Of a DNA stretch of 64,000 bases, positions 1 through 7,102 are shown piece by piece (position 1 is the first letter of the stretch; every line of letters starts with the position of its first letter). The DNA is from Oscillatoria sp. SIO1A7 (GTDB lineage: Bacteria; Cyanobacteriota; Cyanobacteriia; Cyanobacteriales; Laspinemataceae). A program made the position numbers and the translations under genes. The notes beneath the pieces are model-generated. The model was given only the letters and a program-made list of their open reading frames with translations, made no database searches and was not told where the DNA came from. Location of the stretch: contig JAAHFN010000013.1 in the NCBI GenBank assembly GCA_010672965.1, positions 1 to 64,000 of the forward strand. Reading direction: 5' to 3'.

Positions 1-118
1 CATTAAATATAAATGGTTGGGAATAGACGCTTATGAAAGTTTCTCTCATTTGGAAGAGGCCGTAGAAAATATTCTTATAAACTTTGGGCAAGGAGAATAT
101 ACAATTAATTTTGCTTAA
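1..118 (+). pseudogene. C-terminal end of an IS630-type transposase (runs in from the left edge)
   Basis: An open frame enters from the window edge and ends with TAA at 116-118. The 38 visible residues include KWLGIDAYESF and finish with GEYTINFA, which resembles the C-terminus of IS630/Tc1-mariner family transposases, where a KWL block precedes a final EYxINF. The DDE catalytic residues would lie outside the window. It cannot be told whether the gene is intact. A family-A MITE begins five bases after the stop, which fits a shared TA-targeting mobilisation system, but that link is inference. Recognition rests on a short stretch, so confidence is moderate. Confidence 0.5.
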
Positions 119-122
119 CTAC

Positions 123-273
123 TTAGCGTTTCTCAAATAAGTGTAATAAACGATAGGGTCTTAGAAACGTAGGGGCGACAGCATGTCCCTTGACCATCTT
201 TGCTGTATAAAAGTAATTTCCCTAGTGGGATGCTTCGCCCCAGAAACCTTACATCAATTTGAGAACCGCTATA
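123..273. repeat. MITE family A, copy 1
   Basis: Imperfect terminal inverted repeats read TAGCGTTTCTCAAAT on the left and ATTTGAGAACCGCTATA on the right. Inside is a second inverted pair, GTAGGGGCGACAGCAT and GATGCTTCGCCCCA. The same design occurs at 4337, 6735, 12309, 23221 and 26519. The element ends in TATA, compatible with TA target-site duplication as in IS630 relatives. No coding capacity. Confidence 0.75.
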
Positions 274-319
274 GAGCCCGGTAAAGACTCTTTTTTATCC
301 GAGCCTGCCTTTGTTTCAG

Positions 320-353
320 TAGCCGGGCCTAAGGGCTTCTCTAGGCCCGGCTA
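320..353. other. Strong hairpin in the first spacer
   Basis: Twelve-base perfect arms (TAGCCGGGCCTA at 320-331 and its complement at 342-353) enclose a 10-base loop. No T-run follows, so it is not a canonical intrinsic terminator. It may be a transcription end or a structured remnant. The rest of 119-675 holds MITE A copy 1, a degraded MITE B and the promoter of the COP23 gene. Confidence 0.5.
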
Positions 354-372
354 TTGGTCCCCCATTTCTTAG

Positions 373-563
373 CTTTCAAGGGTATGTTTTTTATAATTTC
401 CTAAATGAGCGCAATCGGTGGGGTGCATGGATTTCTAGGGCGAAGCATTCCAACAATAATTTTTTCTCTAATAGCACAAGCTGTCTCGGGAATGCTGTCG
501 CCCCTACGCCCCGGGTCGCGTTCTCGATACCGGGGCTGAATGCCAAATCAAAACTCTTGGCTA
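373..563. repeat. MITE family B, copy 1 (right end degraded)
   Basis: The left end reads CTTTCAAGGGTATGTTTTTT, shared with copies at 30581 and 42850. The internal inverted pair GGGCGAAGCATTCCAA and GGAATGCTGTCGCCCC is intact. The right terminal repeat has lost its AAAAAACATA core, so this copy looks immobile. Confidence 0.65.
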
Positions 564-614
564 AATACGCAAATGTGTAATCAATAGCCAGTTGTGAGTC
601 TTAATACACAAACC

Positions 615-644
615 TTGACGATAGCTTGGCAGCGAGCTTAGGAT
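615..644 (+). promoter_or_regulatory. Sigma-70-like promoter of the COP23 operon
   Basis: TTGACG (615-620) and TAGGAT (639-644) are separated by 18 bases, lying 32 bases before the start codon at 676. An AAGGA ribosome-binding site follows at about 664. Assigned by eye. Confidence 0.45.
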
Positions 645-675
645 AGAAACAAAGGTAAAAAAAAAGGACAAAACG

Positions 676-1227
676 ATGAAAAGCTACAAAAAATTAGGCC
701 AGGTACTGACGGGATTAGCACTAACTGCTTTTGGAACTTTGGCTGGGGCGCTTCCCGCACGGGCCGGAAACACGAACTTCTTTTGCACGATGATGAACGA
801 GTATCCGACAACGGCTCTGCTGATCGGCTCTAGAGAACCAATTCCCATAATTCGCTGGGTAAATGGATTGGGCAATTTTTCCCCCTTGGATCGCTGTCAA
901 GCAGTATCCGGCAGACTGCGGCAGTTCCACCGCTTGGGTGGAGTCAACTATCTGGTAGCGTCGCGGGTGAATGGCTCCAATGTTATCTGCTTGTCCCAAA
1001 ACAAATACGGTCCGTGCGATAGCAACCTACCGCACCAAGGAATTTTGTTTACCCTCCATCCAAGTGTGGACCCAGATAGAGCGCTGAGCGAAATGCTAGA
1101 TATTACCCTGGCAGCTTCCGCAGGAGCTGTGGCCAACCCCACATTTCAAACGGACGAACCATACTATATAGATCTAGGCGGCGTGCTTTCCTCTGTAGAA
1201 GAGACACAGTCGGAAACTGCCAACTAG
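676..1227 (+). CDS. COP23-domain secreted protein
   Basis: A 183-residue protein with a signal peptide ending near ALPARA (about residue 30). The mature part carries features of the cyanobacterial COP23 family (circadian oscillating polypeptide): an N-terminal FFC, the PIIRWV block, RCQAVSGRL, a VICLSQ segment, GILFTL, and a D-x-x-R-AL-x-x-ML-DI block near the C-terminus. Four cysteines (residues about 37, 74, 105, 114) could form two disulfides. A promoter and RBS fit the ATG at 676. It is the first gene of an apparent operon with two serine proteases and a beta-barrel-like protein, spaced 16-48 bases apart. Biochemical function of the family is not known; an extracytoplasmic location is likely. 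Whether it is rhythmically expressed cannot be seen from sequence. Confidence 0.85.
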   Translation: MKSYKKLGQVLTGLALTAFGTLAGALPARAGNTNFFCTMMNEYPTTALLIGSREPIPIIRWVNGLGNFSPLDRCQAVSGRLRQFHRLGGVNYLVASRVNGSNVICLSQNKYGPCDSNLPHQGILFTLHPSVDPDRALSEMLDITLAASAGAVANPTFQTDEPYYIDLGGVLSSVEETQSETAN

Positions 1228-1253
1228 GATGCCATTTCTCTCAAGAAGGCGAT

Positions 1254-2078
1254 ATGAAAATGCGTCCCGCCATCTTTTCTGCCTGTGCTGTGGGGATATT
1301 GGTAGCGTTCCTAGCAGGAGTAAAGACACAAGAAATCAAGTCCCAAAACAGCAACCAGCTATCCCCGAACCTAGAAACCCCCGATTCCGCGTCGCTCCTG
1401 GCTCCAGAAGATGCTGCCGCTTCAGATGCTGCTTACGAGCTGGCCGAGGAAAGCAAGTCGATAACAGTCAAAGTGCTGGTGGGGGGGACTTGGGGTTCGG
1501 GAATTATTGTTATGCGCCGGGACAAGGTCTATACGGTGCTGACAAACCAGCATGTTTTGGCAGTTGGCGACGAGTATCGCATCCAGACATCTGACGATCG
1601 CATACATGAGGCAGCCCCATATACCGAGACAGACTTAGACGGCCATGACTTGGGACTACTAGAGTTTTCCTCGGAGACTCCCTACGAAGTAGCGATCGTA
1701 GGCAACTCGTCAGACTTGCAAGAAGGAGATGCCGTCTTTGCTACTGGCTTTACTTTGCCGGAGACCGACAATGAATCTGCAGAGTTCAAATTTGTAGGCG
1801 GTAAAATTGCTCTTAAGATTGCCAAACCCTTAGTGGGCGGCTATCAAGTGGCATACACCAATAATATAGAAAAAGGGATGAGCGGCGGACCCCTGATAAA
1901 CGATCGCGGCGAAGTGGTAGCGGTCAATGGGATGCACGTTCCCCTTTTTGGCGCTCCTTATATATATAAAGATGGCGAGACTCCCGACCCGGCTCTGCGA
2001 GAAAAAATGCGTATGTATAGTTGGGGGATTCCTATAGCCAGTTTTTTGCAAATATTTCCCTTAAATGTTAACCGTTAA
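1254..2078 (+). CDS. Secreted or membrane-anchored trypsin-like serine protease
   Basis: A 274-residue protein with an N-terminal hydrophobic segment (residues about 5-23) and a chymotrypsin-fold protease domain. The catalytic triad is visible: His100 in TNQHV, Asp132 in GHDLGLLEF, and Ser210 in GMSGGP. There is no PDZ domain, unlike Deg/HtrA proteases. It is 26 bases downstream of the COP23 gene and 48 bases upstream of a second protease with the same triad spacing, so the three are probably co-transcribed. Substrate unknown; COP23 or another periplasmic protein is a natural guess from the operon but untested. The upstream ATG at 1229 is in a different frame and was not used. Confidence 0.85.
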   Translation: MKMRPAIFSACAVGILVAFLAGVKTQEIKSQNSNQLSPNLETPDSASLLAPEDAAASDAAYELAEESKSITVKVLVGGTWGSGIIVMRRDKVYTVLTNQHVLAVGDEYRIQTSDDRIHEAAPYTETDLDGHDLGLLEFSSETPYEVAIVGNSSDLQEGDAVFATGFTLPETDNESAEFKFVGGKIALKIAKPLVGGYQVAYTNNIEKGMSGGPLINDRGEVVAVNGMHVPLFGAPYIYKDGETPDPALREKMRMYSWGIPIASFLQIFPLNVNR

Positions 2079-2126
2079 TGGTTAATTAAGAATAGGAGGA
2101 AAAAAATAACTAAGTAAAATAGACTT

Positions 2127-3353
2127 ATGAATTTTGCTTATATCCTAAAAGCGGCAGCGGTAGCGGTGCTAGCTGGGGTGGTTTTGAAACCCATGCCCTC
2201 AGCCTCCCTGCCGTCTGGGAAACCCACCTCTGTAGCCTCACTCCCAGGAGAGGGGTCGGGGGGTGGGTTTCCTGGTTCCCTGGAAAGAACGCTTAGTCCG
2301 TCCTCAAGCGCGCTCCCCATTGATACGGCTAAAAATATTACTGTCTTAATCCAAGGAGTCAAGCCCGGGTCCGGTGCGATCGTTGGCAAAAATGGCAATA
2401 CTTATTATGTCTTGACCGCCAAGCATGTCGTGCGGCGGCATTCGGAGTATGACATTTTTACTCCTTCTGGGGAGAAGTACAGAATAAAAACAGAAGAGTA
2501 TCCCGATCGCGTGACTCTGTTCCCTGGAGTCGATTTGGCGGTGGTCTCTTTCCAGAGCGATCGCGATTATCAAGTAGCAACCTTGGCCGATTATAACGCG
2601 GCAAGCCAAGAACAATTTGTTTTTGTCTATGGCTGGCCAATATCCACGGCCACAGTTCCCGAGCGCGAGGCAAGCTTCCAAAAAGGAACCCTAATGCAAA
2701 AGGAAATAGCCCCTTTGTTTCTAAGGCGGGACTTTTCCTCCAAAGGCTACGAGCTGGTTTACACCAACATGACTCGCAAAGGCATGAGTGGCGGGCCAGT
2801 ATTAGACTCGGGCGGTCGCCTAATTGGCATTCACGGTATTGCCGAGGCATACACCCATGAGGTCGAGACTGCGGAAGTAGATGGAGTTTCCATAGTGCAA
2901 CCGCAAGAAATCTTTTTGGGCTATAGTTTCGGAATGCCGATTAAAAAATTTCTCAAGCATCCGTCCGCTTCTATGGTGCCGTCCCTTAAGGTGGAACGGT
3001 CGGCAGCTTCTGAGGTTCCCGAAGAAGACATAAGAAGGGTGGCGCTGGAGATGTTGAGAAATGGAGAGTTCTTGCCGGCAGATTATTCTGGAAATGAAAC
3101 TCCAGAGTCTTTGACCAATCAGGCCAATAGGATGCTGAGATTTTTAAATTTGCCGAAAGCAATAGAAGGGTTTGACAATGCTCTGGATTATGACGCTCGA
3201 TTCTATAGGGCTTTGTATGGGAAAGGAATAGTGCTAACTTATTGGAAAAAATACGACGAAGCGATCGAAGCTTTTGAAGGAGCCCTGGAAATTAATTCCG
3301 AATTCGAGCAAGCCCGGGAATTGATTGACAATATTAGGCAAGCGAATAACTAA
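2127..3353 (+). CDS. Trypsin-like serine protease with C-terminal TPR repeats
   Basis: A 408-residue protein with an N-terminal hydrophobic signal or anchor (residues about 5-28). The protease domain shows His100 in TAKHVV, Asp136 in VDLAVVSF and Ser221 in GMSGGP, so the triad is complete. After a linker, residues about 330-405 form two TPR-like helices-turn-helices (NLPKAIEGFDNAL and KKYDEAIEAFEGALEI), a protein-binding module. It is a diverged tandem paralogue of the preceding protease with the TPR part added, and the next gene starts 16 bases later. It probably acts outside the cytoplasmic membrane, with the TPRs choosing the partner; that role is inferred. Confidence 0.85.
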   Translation: MNFAYILKAAAVAVLAGVVLKPMPSASLPSGKPTSVASLPGEGSGGGFPGSLERTLSPSSSALPIDTAKNITVLIQGVKPGSGAIVGKNGNTYYVLTAKHVVRRHSEYDIFTPSGEKYRIKTEEYPDRVTLFPGVDLAVVSFQSDRDYQVATLADYNAASQEQFVFVYGWPISTATVPEREASFQKGTLMQKEIAPLFLRRDFSSKGYELVYTNMTRKGMSGGPVLDSGGRLIGIHGIAEAYTHEVETAEVDGVSIVQPQEIFLGYSFGMPIKKFLKHPSASMVPSLKVERSAASEVPEEDIRRVALEMLRNGEFLPADYSGNETPESLTNQANRMLRFLNLPKAIEGFDNALDYDARFYRALYGKGIVLTYWKKYDEAIEAFEGALEINSEFEQARELIDNIRQANN

Positions 3354-3369
3354 CAGAGGGGGGCTCTAA

Positions 3370-4233
3370 TTGGCTAGATTTTTCCGAGTGGTAAAAGCTT
3401 CTATATTTTTTATATTAACTTCTATTTACTTGTTAGTTCAGGTCGAGGAAATAGGAGCCAAGGAAATAGAGGTGAAAGAGACCCAGGCGGTTCCGGGACA
3501 AACTGACAATAGGCGACTTGAATTATTAATAGAGCCCCTAGACCGGGAGAAAATAGAACAGCAGAGGGAGGCGGTAGATATTGCACCGGCATCCAGCGCC
3601 AGTTCTCCCACGGCATTTGGGGCGAGCTGGGGAAATATTTTCGCGGCTTCTGGGTTTCAGGCCAGAACTAGATTTACCGACGAAGCCGATGGAGCGATCG
3701 GCATGGGCTTCGGTCTCGGAAGCTCGGAAAAACTGGGCGTTACCGTCAACGTTACGGTTTTAGACCTCAAGGACGAACCCGCAAGCCGTGGCGGCATCGG
3801 CTTCAAAGTACATCGCCGAGTTGCCGAAGATTTTTATGCAGCAGTTGGGGTAGAGAATGCTGTAGTTTGGGGATTCACCGATGCGGGAACCAGCGGTTAT
3901 GGGGTAGCAACTAAAGTGTTTAGGTTGCGAGACGACCCCCAGTCTCCCTTCAGCACCTTGACTGTATCTCTGGGTGTCGGAGGCGGCCGCTTTAGATCGG
4001 AAGATGATATTAATGATGGAGTCAGTTCGGTGAATTTGTTTGGTAGCGTCGGCTTGCGCGTGGCCAAACCAGTGACGGCGATCGCAGACTGGACTGGCCA
4101 AGACTTAACCTTGGGTGCTTCTATAGTTCCTCTAAACAACACGCCTTTTTTTATTACGCCATCAGTAGCCGATATCACTGGCAACGCGGGAGATGGCGCC
4201 CGGTTCATCTTAGGCGTTGGTTATAGTTTTTAG
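3370..4233 (+). CDS. Putative outer-membrane beta-barrel-like protein
   Basis: A 287-residue protein that begins with TTG, supported by the preceding GAGGGGGGC purine tract and the tight 16-base gap to the protease gene. A signal peptide of about 30 residues is followed by a charged spacer, and from about residue 95 by alternating polar/hydrophobic beta strands rich in glycine (GIGFKV, GVGGGRF, VGLRVAKPVTAIADW). The chain ends in VGYSF, the terminal-aromatic signature of outer-membrane barrels. No named family was recognised. As the last gene of the COP23-protease operon it could be a surface partner or substrate of the proteases. Confidence 0.65.
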   Translation: MARFFRVVKASIFFILTSIYLLVQVEEIGAKEIEVKETQAVPGQTDNRRLELLIEPLDREKIEQQREAVDIAPASSASSPTAFGASWGNIFAASGFQARTRFTDEADGAIGMGFGLGSSEKLGVTVNVTVLDLKDEPASRGGIGFKVHRRVAEDFYAAVGVENAVVWGFTDAGTSGYGVATKVFRLRDDPQSPFSTLTVSLGVGGGRFRSEDDINDGVSSVNLFGSVGLRVAKPVTAIADWTGQDLTLGASIVPLNNTPFFITPSVADITGNAGDGARFILGVGYSF

Positions 4234-4328
4234 CATTCAGCTTTCAGCATTCAGCTTTCAGCATTCAGCTTTCAGCATTCAGCTTTTAGCTCTCAGCTTT
4301 TGGCTCTCAGCTTTTGGCTCTCAGCTCT
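4232..4328. repeat. Tandem CAGCTTTCAGCATT-type repeat
   Basis: About three full 14-base units and several shortened ones follow the barrel gene directly. It is one of the intergenic tandem repeats of this genome. The remaining gap to 4629 holds MITE A copy 2 and nothing else recognisable. Confidence 0.75.
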
Positions 4329-4336
4329 TTTGCTTA

Positions 4337-4484
4337 TATAGCGTTTCTCAAATAAGTGTAATGAACGACAACGTGGACAACGTAGGGGCGACAGCATCCC
4401 CGAGACTATCTCTTAGCTTTGAGCGAGGATTCCGGTACTGGGATGCTTCGCCCCAGACATCACATCAATTTGAGAACCGCTATA
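4337..4484. repeat. MITE family A, copy 2
   Basis: Ends are TATAGCGTTTCTCAAATAAG and TTTGAGAACCGCTATA, with the internal GTAGGGGCGACAGCATCCC / GGGATGCTTCGCCCCA pair. A near-complete representative of the family. Confidence 0.8.
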
Positions 4485-4629
4485 TAGCGCTACCGATTAA
4501 AGTTAGGACAATCCGATGCTCGCCAAAGCTAGAAACGGCAATATTCGTGCTGTTGGCGCAGCCTGCGCATAGCGCATAAGCTGACCGCTGAAAGCTAAAA
4601 GCTGACTCCTTCGCTCGGACAAAAAAACC

Positions 4630-5817
4630 ATGATTGTAAAACGACCCTGGCTATTACTTCCAAATCTTATTTTAGTGTCTCTTGTGGCGACCCAGTTGGG
4701 AACCTCGAACGCCAAAGCTCAGACCGGCAATATGTCAGATGCGACCGGGCCAAATCCAACTGCGGTGACAACGAGTCCTGCCACCAATCTTATGACCCTG
4801 CCGGCCAATTTTGGTCAAACGGAAGCAGCTACAACAAATACTACTGGAACCGAACAGACGCCAACTAATACTGCGACAGAGATGCCAGCTCCAGACCCAG
4901 CAGGGATGGAAGCGCCTATGGAGCAGCCACAAACGGCACCCCAGAATAATCAGCCGGCACCCCAGAATAATCAGCCGGCGCAGGCAGCACCAGCCAATAA
5001 TAATCAGCCAGCGCAGGCAGCACCAGCTAATAATCAGCCAGCACCGCCAAACGGTCAGAACGGCGGCCAGAATGGGGGGGGTCAACCACCGCCGCAAAAC
5101 GGCCAGAATCAGGGGAATCGGAACAATCCGCCGCCCCAGGCTCAGCCAGCTGCGTTCGCCCTGCCACCTGGGTTCGCCCTGCCAGCTCAGCCAGCTCAGC
5201 CGGCTCCGCCAGTTCAGCCAGCTCAGCCGGCTCCGCCAGTTCAGCAGCCGCAGCCCCAGGCTCCGCCAGTTCAGCAGACTCAGACTCAACAGACTCAGCA
5301 GACTCAGCAGACTCAGCAGACTCAGCAGACTCAGCAGACTCAGCAGACTCAGCAGACTCAGCAGCAAAATATTTCTACTCAGGATCCGCCGGCACTGCTG
5401 CCGCCAACACTAGCACCAGCAGCAGGACCAAACAATTTTGCCCCTCGCCCTGGTGGGCCGGGTCCAAACCCAGGACTACCTGGTCCGCAAGCAACGCCGG
5501 CTATTTTCTCTGCCTACAGTCAGCTCGTGCGCAACCAGATCGAAAAAGGGAGCGGGAAAAAGGAAATTTTAGAGGCTCTCGGAGGCGGAACGGGTGCGGA
5601 AAATTTAGCATCTAGTCTTAAAGGAATTTTGGTTAATGCTTCCGAGGCCGGCTGGCAAGTGGATTTGGACAAACTGGAAATAGCAATTGAGAATTACAAC
5701 ACCTTTATTCAGGAGAGTCCGCCGGAGTTTCTGGCAGTACCGCCTATTATGCTGATTGCTATTCGGGACGAACTCATGCTCTGGAAAAAACTGGTAGAAG
5801 GGGATGGCAATATTTGA
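4630..5817 (+). CDS. Secreted protein with long Pro/Gln/Asn-rich linker and conserved C-terminal domain
   Basis: A 395-residue protein. A signal peptide (cleavage near SNAKA-QTG, residue 30) is followed by GNMSDATGPN, a motif shared with the next gene. Residues about 70-290 are low-complexity: QPAPQNN and QPAQAAP units, then PPVQPAQPA, then about ten QTQ triplets encoded by a pure 9-base repeat. Residues about 295-395 form a compact, mostly helical domain beginning SQLVRNQIEKG and ending LMLWKKLVEGD, about 75% identical by eye to the C-terminus of the following gene. No known family was recognised. The domain order suggests an exported protein whose C-terminal domain is displayed on a flexible stalk; that is inference. 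Confidence 0.75.
   Translation: MIVKRPWLLLPNLILVSLVATQLGTSNAKAQTGNMSDATGPNPTAVTTSPATNLMTLPANFGQTEAATTNTTGTEQTPTNTATEMPAPDPAGMEAPMEQPQTAPQNNQPAPQNNQPAQAAPANNNQPAQAAPANNQPAPPNGQNGGQNGGGQPPPQNGQNQGNRNNPPPQAQPAAFALPPGFALPAQPAQPAPPVQPAQPAPPVQQPQPQAPPVQQTQTQQTQQTQQTQQTQQTQQTQQTQQTQQQNISTQDPPALLPPTLAPAAGPNNFAPRPGGPGPNPGLPGPQATPAIFSAYSQLVRNQIEKGSGKKEILEALGGGTGAENLASSLKGILVNASEAGWQVDLDKLEIAIENYNTFIQESPPEFLAVPPIMLIAIRDELMLWKKLVEGDGNI
5275..5364 (+). repeat. Coding 9-base microsatellite (CAGACTCAG)n
   Basis: Nearly perfect 9-base units, about nine in a row, encode the QTQ triplets of the stalk region. In-frame gain or loss of units would change stalk length without breaking the gene. Confidence 0.9.
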
Positions 5818-5974
5818 TTTTTTGGAGAAGGAGCGATATAGCAATTCCTAAATCGTTTCTGAGATACGAGAAACCCGGTGACATTGACGGGCATCGGGTT
5901 TCTGGCTCTAGCTAGTATCGCGAACTATGCCTAACTATCCATTGACAATTATTCGATCTGGATTGTATACAAAT

Positions 5975-6529
5975 ATGAAAATAAACACTTTGCTACTGGA
6001 TTGCCTCGCTCCTGCTTTCGCCGGATTGGCAATATTGTTGCTAGCTCCCAAACCTCTTTTGGCTCAGAGTGGAAATATATCCGATGCGACAGGACCAAAT
6101 ATAGCAGAGCTTTTGCCGCCTGCAACAGAATCCGATATCTGCTCCGTAGGGTCAGATTCGCCAGAGTCGCCAGACTCTTTAGGATCGGGTGGTTCTAGTA
6201 AGGGCAACTTTGCTGGAGAGACTGGTTTTTCTGTAGATAGTCAGATTGTTAGAAACCAACTCCTGGAGGGAAGCGAAAAAAAAGAAATTTTGGCAGCCCT
6301 AGGAGGTGGAACCGATGCGGAAAATTTAGCATCGAGCCTCCAAGGAATTTTGGTTTATGCTTCCGAGGCGGGCTGGCAAGTTAATGTGGACAAACTAGAA
6401 AGAGCAATTGATAATTACAATAGTTTGATCGAGGAGAGTCCGCAGGAGTTTCTGGTCGCCCCGCCCATGATGCTGATTGCTATTCGCGACGAACTCATGC
6501 TCTGGAAAAAAATGGTGGAGAATAATTAA
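5975..6529 (+). CDS. Secreted paralogue of the preceding protein, short-linker form
   Basis: The ATG at 5975 is preferred over the in-frame ATG at 5927 because it starts a normal signal peptide (KINTLLL, cleavage near PLLAQ); the product is then 184 residues. The mature N-terminus SGNISDATGPN matches the upstream gene, then comes a short Ser/Gly/Pro linker of about 45 residues instead of the 200-residue stalk. The last 100 residues (SQIVRNQLLEG to LMLWKKMVENN) are the same conserved domain. The two genes are a tandem duplication in which the two ends are conserved and the linker is free to vary. Function unknown. Confidence 0.75.
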   Translation: MKINTLLLDCLAPAFAGLAILLLAPKPLLAQSGNISDATGPNIAELLPPATESDICSVGSDSPESPDSLGSGGSSKGNFAGETGFSVDSQIVRNQLLEGSEKKEILAALGGGTDAENLASSLQGILVYASEAGWQVNVDKLERAIDNYNSLIEESPQEFLVAPPMMLIAIRDELMLWKKMVENN

Positions 6530-6581
6530 TCGGATATGAAATTATATTCCGCACTGAAGGCTGAAGGGTCCCACAACCCAC

Positions 6582-6916
6582 CTTCCCTCGGGGTATGTTT
6601 TTTGTAATTTCTTTTTTGATGTTGTCGGTGGGTTCTCGGGCTTTCTGGGGCGAAGCATTCCAATATAATACATTTCTGTTATAACCCAGGTTATCTAGGG
6701 AATGCTGTCGCCCCTACAGGTTATTGCGAGGGTCTATAGCGATTCTCAAATAAGTGTAGTTGAGAATCGTAGGGGCGATAGCATCCCCGATATAATCTCT
6801 GCTATAAACTGAAACTTTCATACTGGGATGCTTCGCCCCAAGCAAGCTCACATCAATTTGAGAACGGCTATATCTGCCAACACAGACGTCAAATATAAAA
6901 AACATACCCTTGAAAG
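6582..6916. repeat. MITE family B, copy 2, interrupted by a family A element
   Basis: The left end GGGTATGTTTTTTGTAATTT (6591 onward) and the right end AAAAAACATACCCTTGAAAG (to 6916) are the two arms of a family-B element, and the inner GGGGCGAAGCATTCC / GGAATGCTGTCGCCCC pair lies at 6648-6716. A complete family-A element sits between the inner pair and the right arm. Confidence 0.75.
6735..6872. repeat. MITE family A, copy 3, nested in MITE B
   Basis: TATAGCGATTCTCAAATAAG at the left and TTTGAGAACGGCTATA at the right, flanked by family-B sequence on both sides. TATA at each end is consistent with insertion at TA. Confidence 0.8.
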
Positions 6917-6950
6917 CCACACCCTACACTAAGGCTGAAAGCCGATCGCT

Positions 6951-7102
6951 TATATCAAATCCGTTTAATCGCCCTAAAAAAAGTCAAGTCCTGCGTAGGA
7001 CGGGCGTCCCGCCTGTCCGTACCAGCTCAAGCTCCCAGGCGGGACGCCCGTCCTACAAGAGATTCGAATTTTTTTGTAGGTATTTAACCGGACTTGATAT
7101 TA
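6951..7102. repeat. MITE family C, copy 1
   Basis: Ends TATATCAAATCCGTTTAA and TTTAACCGGACTTGATAT are imperfect inverted repeats. The centre is a long palindrome, GTAGGACGGGCGTCCCGCCT against AGGCGGGACGCCCGTCCTAC. Other copies lie at 12465, 20631 and 26276. Its last bases coincide with the stop codon of the histidine kinase. Confidence 0.75.

Noticed and set aside
4217-4579. Open frame overlapping the barrel-gene end
   Set aside because: It is made of the CAGCTTTCAGCATT repeat and MITE A and has no conserved content.
4735-5413. Long frames on the minus strand and in another plus frame across the Pro/Gln-rich gene
   Set aside because: They exist because the 9-base repeat is open in several frames; their products are monotone Leu/Ser or Arg/Gln tracts and only the frame at 4630 has a signal peptide and a paralogue.
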